Source of the DNA: Macrostomum hystrix | Taxonomy: Eukaryota > Platyhelminthes > Macrostomidae | Direction of reading: 5' to 3' | Length of the DNA: 64,000 nt | NCBI GenBank assembly: GCA_950097015.1 | Contig: CATNEN010000034.1 | Location: 1,564,501-1,628,500 of the forward strand | Notes under the pieces: model-generated | Database searches by the model: none | What the model was told of the DNA's origin: nothing | What the model saw: the letters and a program-made list of their open reading frames with translations, nothing else | Shown here: positions 36,945-47,605 of the stretch, piece by piece | How the letters are laid out: each line of letters begins with the position of its first letter | Position numbering within the stretch: position 1 is the first letter of the stretch | Translations under genes and position numbers: made by a program

Positions 36945-37669
36945 GGACTGGCTGCCAAGTGGCTAGAGTTTCAGTTGAATATTTGTTCAATTAATTGTTA
37001 AATTGATTCGAAACAGTGCAGATTTACAGATTTAAATTAAGCGAAAACTCTCACCTTTATTATTCAGTCAGGCTCTAATTTATGTTGCGCACCGCGTGAT
37101 ATTTTCCGGAACCCAAATCGAAAATTTAAATACGCTTTTCTAACCGAGCTTTAATAAATATTAATACGTTAAAGGAAATTGCCGTCGAGGCCAAATTCGC
37201 ACCTTACTTTTTAGCTGACCTTCTGCCTCATTGATAAGAGCAGAAATGTGGTCCGACATGGCACCACCTGGAGCAGGCTTTGAGGCTACATTAATGAGTA
37301 ATAAGAGTAAGCAAGAGAGCAGAGACCGCTAATTTTCAATCAGTCATTCTAAGAAATTCTGCTCGCTGAAAATACGACAAGGCAGACTTGGTGCCAGGCT
37401 CGATGAGCCAGTCGCGACCAGGCGCTAAGCTTATCTTGTAGTGTTTTTAGGCTTCATAATCAGTGACTATTTCTGTAAAGAAAACTGCTAAACTACTTAC
37501 AGTAGTACTCGATTACAGCAGGACTCTCACGAAAATCGGTCATTCTGTAAAAGGACGAGCTGACGCAGCGGGCTTGGAGAAGCAGAAGGCATTTTACTCC
37601 AGTGACTGTAGCAATGCACACCCCGTCCAAACCCAGTGGAGACGAAAACCAACAATAATTGATTCAATC
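36945..37669. other. 5' flank of the 430-residue gene, no firm gene
   Basis: This should hold the promoter of the minus-strand gene. One minus-strand ATG at 37259 opens 17 codons (MSDHISALINEAEGQLK) before a GTAAGG donor at 37207, a possible lone first exon. No partner exon was found. Confidence 0.35.
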
Positions 37670-37832
37670 TGACACCATCGCGCCAGACGTGCAGCCGACA
37701 GAACAGCCGCAGATACGAGCCGTAATTACGCGTCGTGTCTGCAGGCTGCGTACGGCTGTTCAGTCCGTGGACTGAACAGGAATGGACTGAACAGCTGATG
37801 CTGGTGCCCATTTAACAGCAGGGTGAAGGTGG
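37670..37832 (-). mobile_element. SINE family B copy, interrupted by a family A SINE
   Basis: It shares GTGCAGCCGACAG, GGCTGCGTACGGCTGTTCAG, GTCC(A/G)TGGACTGAACAG and CCCATTTAACAGC with the copy at 45775-46018. The tRNA-like head seen there is missing here and family A sequence begins instead. This suggests A inserted into or truncated B. Confidence 0.7.
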
Positions 37833-38156
37833 TGACTGGCATAGCGGTCTAACGCGTTCGCCTCTCGCACCAAGGTCCCTGAGCTCGATTCCGCGGCGAG
37901 GCCACATTTTATAGGGGCGCAGCCGCGCAGAGAAGGCTTGGGGGCTTGTCGTGCAATTTACGCCCTTGAGGGCCAACTTCCAAGGCACAGTGAGAGTGTA
38001 CACTGCCTGACGATGAGAAAGTCAGAGCTGATGTACACACCTGTGTGAGCGTATGCCTGCGTACGGTATCTGTGTGCGTGTGTGCTCAGGAGTCAGCAGA
38101 ATCGGCAGAATTGCCTCCTCGCTGGCTGCGGGTCTATAGTGTCACCAAACGATGTC
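37833..38156 (+). mobile_element. SINE family A, copy 2
   Basis: The left end looks tRNA-derived, with GGCATAGCGGTCTAACGCG and a B-box-like GAGCTCGATTCCG. The body shares GAAGGCTTGGGGGCTTGTC, CTGCCTGACGATGAGA and GCTCAGGAGTCAGC with the copies at 27244 and 53091. There is no coding capacity. A tRNA-headed, RNA polymerase III-transcribed retroposon is the best reading. Confidence 0.8.
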
Positions 38157-38948
38157 CATTGCCTGCAGCCCCTGCAACTACTATTATTATATCATAAAAC
38201 AGCTGAGTAAACTAAAGCAACGCAGAGCCAAGTGTCTTGCTAAAGGACAGTTGGGGAGAAATGAGTCAAAATGACCAAATATCTAAGAGGTCAAGAAACA
38301 ATTATGACAAGAGGAATGGTAGGCGGCATCTGGTCTGAAAGTACTTTTAAGCAGTGATCACGGAATCGAGCTTGCTTTCCTCCACCAGCGAGAATAAAGT
38401 TGAAGACAATTCTATTGAAATTGACTCCGAACTCATTCAAGTCCGGACTCAAAATTGCTGAAATAGGGGAGTCACTGAATTTGATTATCCCCAGAAAATT
38501 CTGAGAGAGAAATCCATTTAAACTTTTTGTCTCGTATATTTGGAGCGAATGTGGTATCTGCCCGGCAACCAAACCCCAAACAAATCCTCTTGAGGACTGC
38601 CCCTGGTCTGGGCGAAGATCACAGAGCACCAGAATGAAGGATGAAAGTGGAATAGAAAAGTGGTGTGCTGAGACTGGCTCACGCAGACAGACAAAAATAA
38701 GCTTTTACTAATCAGTTTCATATCTGCGAAGCATATAATATTAGCTTCCTTTCTGAGACTAAAGGCTGATAAATACAAATATGTGTGCGTGCACTTCTGC
38801 CAACACTTTAATTAAACCCAGCGAACACGGTTGCAGTGGAACTAAGAGAAATTAAAAATAACGAAAACCCAATCACTCGGACTAATTAAATGAGGCCCCG
38901 TCTCATCTTCTAACTCTCCTTCTCTTTATCAATAAGTTCAGCCTACCT
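38157..38948. other. Spacer before the 20-bp array, no gene seen
   Basis: Mixed-composition unique sequence. Minus-strand frames at 38291-38629 and 38518-38778 lack any recognisable family or splice context. Nothing else was identified. Confidence 0.45.
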
Positions 38949-41437
38949 ATCCCCTCACTCTCACCCTCTCCCCTCACTCTCACCCTCTCCCAATCACTCT
39001 CACCCTCTCCCCCTCACTCTCACCCTCTCCCAATCACTCTCACCCTCTCCCCCTCACTCTCACCCTCTCCCAATCACTCTCACCCTCTCCCCCTCACTCT
39101 CACCCTCTCCCCCTCACTCTCACCCTCTCCCCCTCACTCTCACCCTCTCCCAATCACTCTCACCCTCTCCCAATCACTCTCACCCTCTCCCAATCACTCT
39201 CACCCTCTCCCAATCACTCTCACCCTCTTACAATCACTCTCACCCTCTTACAATCACTCTCACCCTCTTACAATCACTCTCACCCTCTCCCAATCACTCT
39301 CACCCTCTCCCAATCACTCTCACCCTCTCCCAATCACTCTCACCCTCTCCCCATCACTCTCACCCTCTTACAATCGCTCTCACCCTCTCCCAATCACTCT
39401 CAAGCCTGGACAACCAGCGTGGCATTGCGCTGGAATGCACCACGGCAAAGCTGCTGAATGCAGTGCTGCGCAACCGGCTCCTGCCAGGTCTCAACCCACT
39501 GCTGCTGAGTCTCCAGAGCGGTTTTCGGCCACGCAGGTCCATCACTGAGCAGGTTGCAACCATCCGCTCAATCATTGAGGCCTGCAAGACCCGTCTGCGC
39601 TCCGTGTCGATTGTCTTCGTGGATTTCCGGAAGGCTTTCGACTCCGTGGCCAGGCCAGCGATTGCATGGCTGTTGTCCTACTACGGCGTCCCCCCTGCAC
39701 TGGTGGCTGCGGTGACGGATCTGTACAGCGATTCCAGGGCATTTGTTCAGTCGAGCGACGGCCCCACTGATGAGTTCAGCACAAGCTCTGGCTTCTTTCA
39801 GGGCGACACGCTGGCTCCTCTGCTCTTCATCATGGTCGTGGACTACGTGCTGCGCCGGTCTCTCCTAGATGACGACGGCTATATGCTAGTCCCACGTCGA
39901 AGCTCCCGACACCCTGCAGTCCCGCTACCGGCTCTTGCGTATGCCGACGACATCGCACTCCTCTGTCGCGATCCAGCTGCTGCGCAACGCGCTCTCTTCA
40001 GGCTCTGCGAGGAGGGCGCTCGGGTTGGACTGATGATCAACGCACTGAAGACAGAAGTGCTGCACGTGGGCACTGACACCGCCCCGACACTAGATCTGCC
40101 CAACGGAGACGCCATCGCGGTGTGCGAGGACTTTCGGTACCTCGGCTCCCTAGTGATGAGTCCCGACTCCATCGTCTCCGACAGGAGGAATCAGGCCTGG
40201 CGCGCGGCGCACCTTCTCAGGAACGTCTTCAACTCTGCTGCAAGAAACAGCCTGAAGGTGCGCCTCTTCTGCGCTGCCGTTGAGCTTATCCTCCTGTACG
40301 GCATGGAAGCAGTGTCGATGACCGCAACGCGAGAGACAGACCCTGGACGCGCTGTACAGGTCCCTGCTGCGCCACGCCCTGGGCGTGCACTACCCGGAGA
40401 GGCTGCCGTCCAGAGATCTGATGGTTCGTGCCGGCGTCCCGGCCCTGAGCGTCACCCTGCGCCGGCGCCGCCAGATGCTGCTGGGCCACTGTCTGAGGAG
40501 TCACGGTCGCGGCGAGCGAAACCCGCTTGCGCCGGTCCTCCTGCACCAGCCGACCGAGCGGCTGCGCCGCGGCCAAGGAAGAACCGTGACGCTGAATGCC
40601 ACACTGTTGGCTGACTTGCAGGCCATCGGACTTGATCCCCAGTCCGCCATGGCCTGCCCCTCCCAACTGTTCTGCGAGCGCGTGCGCGCAAAAGCTATCT
40701 AACTTTCTGCGTCTCTATATATATATAATCACTCTCACCCTCTCCCCATCACTCTCACCCTCTCCCCCTCACTCTCACCCTCTCCCCATCACTCTCACCC
40801 TCTCCCCATCACTCTCACCCTCTCCCCATCACTCTCACCCTCTCACAATCACTCTCACCCTCTCCCAATCACTCTCACCCTCTTACAATCACTCTCACCC
40901 TCTTACAATCACTCTCACCCTCTTACAATCACTCTCACCCTCTCCCCATCACTCTCACCCTCTCCCAATCACTCTCACCCTCTTACAATCACTCTCACCC
41001 TCTTACAATCACTCTCACCCTCTTACAATCACTCTCACCCTCTTACAATCACTCTCACCCTCTCCCAATCACTCTCACCCTCTTACAATCACTCTCACCC
41101 TCTTACAATCACTCTCACCCTCTTACAATCATTCTCAGCCTCTCCCAATCACTCTCAGCCTCTCCCAATCACTCTCACCTTCTCCCCATCACTCTCACCC
41201 TCTCCCAATCACTCTCACCCTCTCCCAATCACTCTCAGCCTCTCCCAATCACTCTCACCCTCTCCCAATCACTCTCACCCTCTCCCAATCACTCTCAGCC
41301 TCTCCCAATCACTCTCACCCTCTCCCAATCACTCTCACCCTCTCTCAATCACTCTCACCCTCTCCCAATCACTCTCACCCTCTCCCAATCACTCTCACCC
41401 TTTCCCCATCACTCTCACCCTCTTCCAATCACTCTCC
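38949..41437. repeat. 20-bp tandem array split by a retrotransposon
   Basis: The unit CAATCACTCTCACCCTCTCC, with CCCTC and CTTACAATC variants, occurs at 38949-39401 and again at 40726-41437. The same unit and variants on both sides show this was one array, later interrupted by the reverse transcriptase fragment. The variants cluster differently in the two halves. Confidence 0.95.
39402..40725 (+). mobile_element. 5'-truncated, frameshifted non-LTR retrotransposon (reverse transcriptase)
   Basis: The insert starts inside the reverse transcriptase domain (LDNQRGIALECTTAKLLNAV). It includes FVDFRKAFDSV with a catalytic Asp, the GFFQGDTLAPLLF motif, and the active site LAYADDIALLC. The frame shifts by one base near 40320-40330. 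The C-terminal region continues in the next frame with LRRRRQMLLGHCLRSHGRG and ends at a stop at 40700-40702. A short TATATATATATA tail follows before array sequence resumes. The endonuclease domain is absent, so this is a dead copy. Truncation at the 5' end and a microsatellite-like tail fit target-primed reverse transcription. The C-terminal pattern suggests an RTE-like clade, but that is tentative. Confidence 0.93.
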
Positions 41438-41785
41438 TTCTCTAATGATCATTCACAGTCCCAAACTCCCAGAAGCAGCTAGTTATATAGTGAGACTAAC
41501 TAATGGAACTGTCATATCCGGTCGAGTTGTCGCTGTCATTTGCGATTTTTTAGGCCCCAATAAATCACTCAGACGCACGCAAGGCAAAAAAATAGTGCGA
41601 ATTAGGCCGTTGGTAAAGTTATTTACAACGAGCCCAAAATCAGACTTGTGTCAAAACAATTGCAACAACACACAAGACTAGTTTAGTGAATGCAAAATCG
41701 CGGCGTCCAATAAAAATATAAGTGAATTAAGAAATTCGAGGCGGGAAGAGAAGAGTGGGGAGCGCGAACTTAAGGCCTTAGGGCC
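41438..41785. other. Spacer between two arrays
   Basis: Unique sequence follows the 20-bp array. A plus frame (about 41445-41681) reads LTNGTVISGRVV and KKIVRIRPLVKL. This could be a fragment of a dead element, but I recognise no family. Confidence 0.4.
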
Positions 41786-42818
41786 CGCTATGACAGTCAC
41801 TCCCCAATGACAGACACTCACTCCGCTATGACACTCTGCTGTGACACTCTCTCCGCTACGACACTCTCTCCGCTATGACACTCACTCCGCTATGACACTC
41901 TCTCCGCTATGACACTCTCTCCGCTATGACACTCTCTCCGCTATGACACTCACTCCGCTATGACACTCACTCCGCTATGACACTCACTCCGCTATGACAC
42001 TCTCTCCGCTATGACACTCTCTCCGCTATGACACTCACTCCGCTATGACACTCACTCCGCTATGACACTCACTCCGCTATGACACTCTCTCCGCTATGAC
42101 ACTCTCTCCGCTATGACACTCACTCCGCTATGACACTCTCTCCGCTATGACACTCTCTCCGCTATGACACTCACTCCGCTATGACACTCTCTCCGCTATG
42201 ACACTCACTCCGCTATGACACTCTCTCCGCTATGACACTCTCTCCGCTATGACACTCACTCCGCTATGACACTCACTCCGCTATGACACTCACTCCGCTA
42301 TGACACTCTCTCCGCTATGACACTCACTCCGCTATGACACTCACTCCGCTATGACACTCTCTCCGCTATGACACTCTCTCCGCTATGACACTCACTCCGC
42401 TATGACACTCTCTCCGCTACGACACTCTCTCCGCTATGACACTCTCTCCGCTACGACACTCTCTCCGCTATGACACTCTCTCTGCTATGACACTCTCTCC
42501 GCTACGACACTCTCTCCGCTATGACACTCTCTCCGCTATGACACTCACTCCGCTATGACACTCTCTCCGCTATGACACTCACTCCGCTATGACACTCTAT
42601 CCGCTATGACACTCACTCCGCTATGACACTCTCTCCGCTATGACACTCTCTCCGCTATGACACTCTCTCCGCTATGACACTCACTCCGCTATGACACTCA
42701 CTCCGCTACGACAGTCACTCCGCTATGACACTCTCTCCGCTATGACACTCTCTCCGCTATGACACTCACTCCGCTATGACACTCACTCCGCTATGACCGT
42801 CAGTCCGCCATGACAGAG
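41786..42818. repeat. 17-bp tandem array, about 60 copies
   Basis: The unit CTATGACACTCTCTCCG alternates with CTATGACACTCACTCCG and rare CTACGACAC or CTGCTATG variants. It ends about 80 bp beyond the stop codon of the polyQ gene and may lie in its 3' flank. Confidence 0.95.
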
Positions 42819-42901
42819 GAAAACAGCATATCAAGAAACTGAGTTAAAGGCAAGACAAAAGGCGTCAGTCACGAATCCGAAGTTCTACTGCGCCAGAGAA
42901 T

Positions 42902-43301
42902 TCAGCGAATGCCCAGGATGAAGCGGATTCCGTTGGCACTGCGAGAGCCGCTCATCTCGGAGGCGCCGCCGTTTCGCCCAGAAACAGCGGAAGTGGATGC
43001 GCCGACGCTAGATTTGGCGCTCTTCGCCCTGTGACAGTTGACCGGCATGTAGTGCTCAAAGTCCGACTGGTTCACGTAGAGCACAACCCACTGCTCGCCC
43101 TGGCTGTAGTACTGGGCCAGCAGCCTGCGCCGCCGCTCAGTCAGCTGGAATGGCAGTCTTGTTCTGTGAGGATAATAGGCAACAATGCGACCGCTGCACA
43201 GGGCAAAGCTGGCCACCAATTCGTATTCGTCCTGGCCGTCTTTCACTTTGCGCTTGTACTGCTCCTGCATGCGATTGGCCTCCGACTGAGTCATGAGCCT
43301 C

Positions 43302-43369
<68 letters not shown>

Positions 43370-43633
43370 TGGCTGGGTCGTGTCGCCAGTGGAATTTTCC
43401 GACACAACAGCGGATCTAGAAGTCGGCAAAAGATCCCAAACAAATGTCGGACCCTGGTGATGATGGTACTGGTGGGACTGCGGCTGCGGTTGCTGCTGAC
43501 TGGAACCGCTGCAGCTGCCGCTACTGCTCTGGTGCAGCAGGCTGTGATGATGTCGATGATGCCGCCGATGACCTCCAGCGCCGCCGCCGGCGCCGCTGCC
43601 TCCGTCGGCGCTGAAAGAGAAGCCGCCGGGCAT
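42902..43633 (-). CDS. PolyQ protein with possible OTU-like C-terminal half
   Basis: The minus-strand frame encodes 243 residues. An in-frame TAG lies 15 nt upstream of the ATG, and a TTGTAG acceptor-like site with a pyrimidine tract ends at 43649. It could therefore be a spliced or trans-spliced exon. The first 110 or so residues are Gly/His/Ser/Gln-rich and end in a run of over 20 glutamines. The next part is ordered: YKRKVKDGQDEYELVASFAL, then SGRIVAYYPHRTRLPFQL, then QWVVLYVNQSDFEHYMPV. This order (conserved acidic helix, I-V-Y strand, hydrophobic strand and HY near residue 194) resembles the C-terminal half of OTU cysteine proteases. The DGNC-type catalytic segment is not seen. Function unknown; the OTU link is an inference. 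Confidence 0.55.
43306..43371 (-). repeat. CAG/CAA trinucleotide run coding polyglutamine
   Basis: A run of CTG with a few TTG on the plus strand encodes more than 20 consecutive glutamines on the minus strand in the polyQ gene. CAA interruptions break the pure CAG tract. Confidence 0.95.
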
Positions 43634-44361
43634 TGCGAAGCGAAGCCGCTACAAGCGAGGAAACGATGAGGCGGTTCGCAGTTTGCTGCTCAGCCTGGGT
43701 GTGGGCAGATGCTGCTTTATCCTTCTCACTCATTTCAGCGTCACCTAACTGAGGCATCTCCGGTTGGCTCAGCTCCACTGGAACAGAACTCACTCCCTCC
43801 CTCCCTCCCCAGTGAGCACTGAGCACACACATGCACTGCCCTTCTCTTAGCCTCCAAAGTTCTAATGCAGCAGCAGCAGCTGCCCTTCCATCCCGTGCCA
43901 TACAGTTATACACCATCATCAGACTCTGCCACAAAAACTCTCCCGGCGCGACTTTTGTTAAATGACAGAAAAAATCAGCATGACAGTCAGTAATAGCTTG
44001 TGCTATTATCAGCTGACTGCCATGCTCAAGTCCCGAATATATCATTCCTACTCAGGCTTTCTCTCTATATCTGAATGCCTGGCTGCTGCAACAGCTGCCT
44101 GGAGCATGGGCCAGGCAGTGTTTATTATCAATGATTCCTCTAGCCTGGTCCACATTGCAAATGCAGACAGGGATGAGAAAAGGAAAAAATTGACTGGAAT
44201 TTTTTATCATTCTGTTTGCCTGGCCCCACCATAGCTAAGACTAAATTTAGCGCTGCAACTCAGATTACAATAATGCAAACGTACGGCTCCTCATCCCTTG
44301 TTTCTCTTGTTTGTCTGCTTTTGCTGAAAAATACATTTTAATGCGTTTTCGGCCAATCTGT
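43634..44361. other. 5' flank of the polyQ gene, no gene seen
   Basis: Mixed-composition sequence that probably holds the upstream exon or promoter of the polyQ gene. Frames on both strands (43521-44045 minus, 43962-44234 plus) have no recognised domain. A further exon cannot be ruled out. Confidence 0.35.
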
Positions 44362-44893
44362 CTACCATTTCATATTTATTTGTACCTGCCAATCTGTCTA
44401 CATGCCCATCTGTCTACCTGTCCATGTGTCTACCTGTCCATGTCTCTACCTGTCCATCTGTCTACCTGTCCATGTGTCTACCTATCCATCTGTCTACCTG
44501 TCCATCTGTCTACCTGTCCATGTGTCTACCTGTCCATGTGTCTACCTGTCCATGTCTCTACCTGTCCATCTGTCTACCTGTCCATGTCTCTACCTGTCCA
44601 TGTCTCTACCTGTCCATCTGTCTACCTGTCCATGTGTCTACCTGTCCATGTCTCTACCTGTCCATCTGTCTACCTGTCAATGTGTCTACCTTACCATCTG
44701 TCTACCTGTCCATGTGTCTACCTGTCCATGTCTCTACCTGTCCATCTGTCTACCTGTCCATCTGTCTACCTGTCCATCTGTCTACCCGTCCATCCGTCTA
44801 CCTGTCCATCCGTCTACCTGTCCATCTGTCTACCTGTCCATCTGTCTACCCGTCCATCTGTCTACCTGTCCATCTGTCTACCTGTCCATCCGT
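44362..44893. repeat. 14-bp tandem array
   Basis: The unit TGTCTACCTGTCCA, with ATC/ATG/CTC variants, repeats about 38 times. All three plus frames stay open, explaining overlapping frames of 166-204 codons rich in Cys, Leu, Pro, Ser, Thr and Val. Confidence 0.95.
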
Positions 44894-45774
44894 GCTTTTT
44901 GAACCAGAAAAATTACTAAAAGCTGAAAGTTTCTCTTCTTGTCATCCATCCAGCGTTGCATTTGATCCTTTCCTGAGCCTTGATGTAACCAAAAATGCAC
45001 CTGCAAGCTTTGTTTGCATATTCAAATGTCTCGTGTAACCTGCGTGTTATGCGATGCTGTTAGCACAGAAGCTAAAAGCCTTCTAATGCTGCAGCTCAGT
45101 TAATGTTGCTAATGGCTCGGAGAAAGAAAAAATGCTTTTCACTTCTTTATTTACCCATGTCAGCCGAAAGTTGTCTGTCTGTCTGTCTGTCTGCCTGTCT
45201 GTCTGTCTGTCAGTCAGTTGAACAACAACTTCCACAGCATGACTGCAGCGGTTTCTCTAGGCACAAATTCCCAGCACCAAACTGACTTTGCTGTCTTTTC
45301 AGTTATGATTTTTTCCATGCTTCTCATGACCGGCCTGCCGGCCAACTGAAATTTGAAAAATGCCATGCCGGAAACTTGCTCCCAGCCAAGTTCCGCCTTT
45401 GCCGTGTTCAACCAGAAACTTCACGCACAGCTCTGGGTGACAACAGTCATTCAAGCTTCTTATGCGCGTTTTTTTAAACCGAAACGGAGCGTTGGCTCCG
45501 TCACCATGACAACAGACGACGACAAACCCATGCAGTCACGTGACAGACGAACAAACTTACACAGTGTGTGTCATGCAGTTTTTTTTCATGGCCAACTACA
45601 GTCAATCAGAAGTATTTTAGCAATCACAGTTTCTTGGAAAGCACAAGCGCGAGGAACAGATGTGCTCATGCTCGTTACTTACTACTGGGAAGTAGCAAAA
45701 AAAATTTGTTTCAGTTGCCTCTAGTAATTAAAAACATTCAGGCAATTAGATTTTTCTCATTGATTACACCTGCC
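44894..45774. other. Spacer, small CTGT microsatellite, no gene seen
   Basis: Unique sequence with a CTGT run at 45172-45213. Frames at 45353-45724 and 45568-45918 on the plus strand show no recognisable domain. I see no supported gene. Confidence 0.45.
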
Positions 45775-46018
45775 CCGATTGGGTCAGATGTGCAGCCGAC
45801 AGCACAGCCGCAGCTATTGCAGGGCGCATCTGAAGGCTGCGTACGGCTGTTCAGTCCATGGACTGGGAGGGGGCGCCACACCCATCGATTACCCCAGCAA
45901 GTTCTGATACCCATTTAACAGCTGGGCGAAGGACACAAATCGGTGGTAATCGAACCCCCGACCTTCAAGCCATAAGTCGTAAGTTGTAAGCCCTAGGATA
46001 CACTCTAGGGTGAGCTAT
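45775..46018 (-). mobile_element. SINE family B, copy with tRNA-like head
   Basis: On the minus strand the right end reads as a tRNA-like head with B box GGGGGTTCGATTACC. The body contains CCCATTTAACAGC, the palindrome CAGTCCATGGACTG, and GCTGTGCTGTCGGCTGCAC. The same body occurs at 37670-37832 and 52700-52890. Confidence 0.75.
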
Positions 46019-46540
46019 GATAAGTACATTAACCGTGGCACACCTAGCTAGCTAGAGATTCACTTCATTATGGACCTGTGTAGGACTTACTTTTTGCAGC
46101 TTTCTTTCGCAAGAAGAAACGATTTAAAATTGGCAATAGAAGCAGCCCAGAGATGGAAGAGCCCTGCAAGCTTGCGCAGAGTTGTATATACGGCTCTTGT
46201 GGTTGCTAAGCGGTTGCTAAGCTGCACAATGGCAATGAAAAGATCCGCTAAGGCCTCTATGACGGATGCGGCGAATTGAATGCCGAGGTGGTTGGCTCTT
46301 AGTCAATCTATCTCACTCGTCGCGGTTGCTAGGTGGCCGACCTCTTTAGGTAAGACTCCACATCTCGACTTATTCACATCCGTTTGCCGCCTTGGCAACC
46401 GTTGCCAACGTCCTTACCCCACCAACCTAAGACCCCTGATCTATGCTTCATTTAAGTCCTCGCGGCCTTAGGAGTCAGCAGTGATAGTCAAAGACTTACT
46501 AGAATACTGCCAAAACTGCTGCACAGATTGTAGCCGAAAC
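46019..46540. promoter_or_regulatory. 5' flank of caveolin
   Basis: These bases precede the caveolin start ATG and should include its promoter and 5' UTR. Composition rises in GC from about 46140. No TATA box or other element can be named with confidence. Confidence 0.35.
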
Positions 46541-47577
46541 ATGACCGAAGTTGATCTCTCCAATCGCGACCCGAACGCGCTCAACAACCATCTCTCGGTG
46601 AGAAAAGACTTCTAGCTGTTAGACAGAGATCCCAACTGTTAGACAGAGATCCCAATTGTTAGACAGAGACCCCAACTGTTAGACAGAGATCCCAACTGTT
46701 AGACAGAGATCCCAATTGCTAGACAGAGACCCCAACTGTTAGACAGAGATCCCAACTGTTAGACAGAGATCCCAACTGTTAGACAGAGACCCCAACTGTT
46801 AGACAGAGATCCCAACTGTTAGACAGATATCCCAACTGTTAGACAGATATCCCAACTGTTAGACAGAGATCCCAACTGTTAGACAGAGATCCCAACTGTT
46901 AGACAGATATCCCAACTGTTAGACAGAGATCCCAACTGTTAGACAGAGACCCCAAATGTTAGACAGAGACCCCAACTGTTAGACAGAGACAACAAGTGTT
47001 AGGAAGCGATCACAAGTGTTAGACAGAGACCCCAACTGTTAGACAGAGACCCCAACTGTTAGACAGAGATCCCAACTGTTAGACAGAGATCCCAACTGTT
47101 AGACAGAGACCCCAAATGTTAGACAGAGACCCCAACTGTTAGACAGAGACAACAAGTGTTAGGAAGCGATCACAAGTGTTAGACAAAGACCACAATTGTA
47201 AGCAGACTAACTGACTGCAATGTCTGTAACCATGGCAGACAACATTCGAAGATGTGATCGGGGAACCTGACGGCATCCACAGCATGGACTGCGTGTGGCG
47301 CAACTCGTACAGCTGCTTCAACTGCGGCAAGAACTGCCTGTACAAGGTGTGCACCCTGTTCTGTGGCATCTTCATCGCCCTCTACTGGGGCTGCGTGTTC
47401 GCCTGGCTGGCCATGCAGCACATTTGGTGCATCACCCCGGCCTTCAAGGTCTGGGACATCAACATGTCCTGCCTGCGTCGATTCTGCAAGTCCATTGTGG
47501 ACTGCTGCCTGGGCCCCTGCTGCGAGACCTGTGGCATGTTCCTGTCCAACATGAAGCTCACACAAACCAGCGGCTGA
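46541..47577 (+). CDS. cav: Caveolin, 2 exons
   Basis: Exon 1 (46541-46597) encodes MTEVDLSNRDPNALNNHLS and ends at a GTGAGA donor. Exon 2 (47239-47577) starts after a CAG acceptor at phase 0. The 131-residue product has the caveolin motifs: DLSNRDP matches the DLVNRDP segment, and TFEDVIGEPDG matches the signature FEDVIAEPEG. These are followed by a scaffolding-like stretch, a long hydrophobic hairpin (LFCGIFIALYWGCVFAWLAM) and HIWCITPAFK. By family knowledge caveolins insert as a hairpin in the inner plasma-membrane leaflet, oligomerise and form or regulate caveolae. It is shorter than vertebrate CAV1 because the N-terminal extension is missing. It is also unusually Cys-rich, with many potential palmitoylation sites. 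The single intron is filled by a 20-bp array. Confidence 0.95.
46612..47202. repeat. 20-bp tandem array in the caveolin intron
   Basis: The unit ACTGTTAGACAGAGATCCCA repeats about 29 times with GAC/GAT/TAT variants. A distinctive block containing ACAACAAGTGTTAGGAAGCG occurs at about 46989 and again at about 47149, a 160-bp step. The array starts about 15 bp after the donor and ends about 36 bp before the acceptor. Confidence 0.96.
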
Positions 47578-47605
47578 GCACGGCTGCTGCCCGATGTGAT
47601 GAGAA

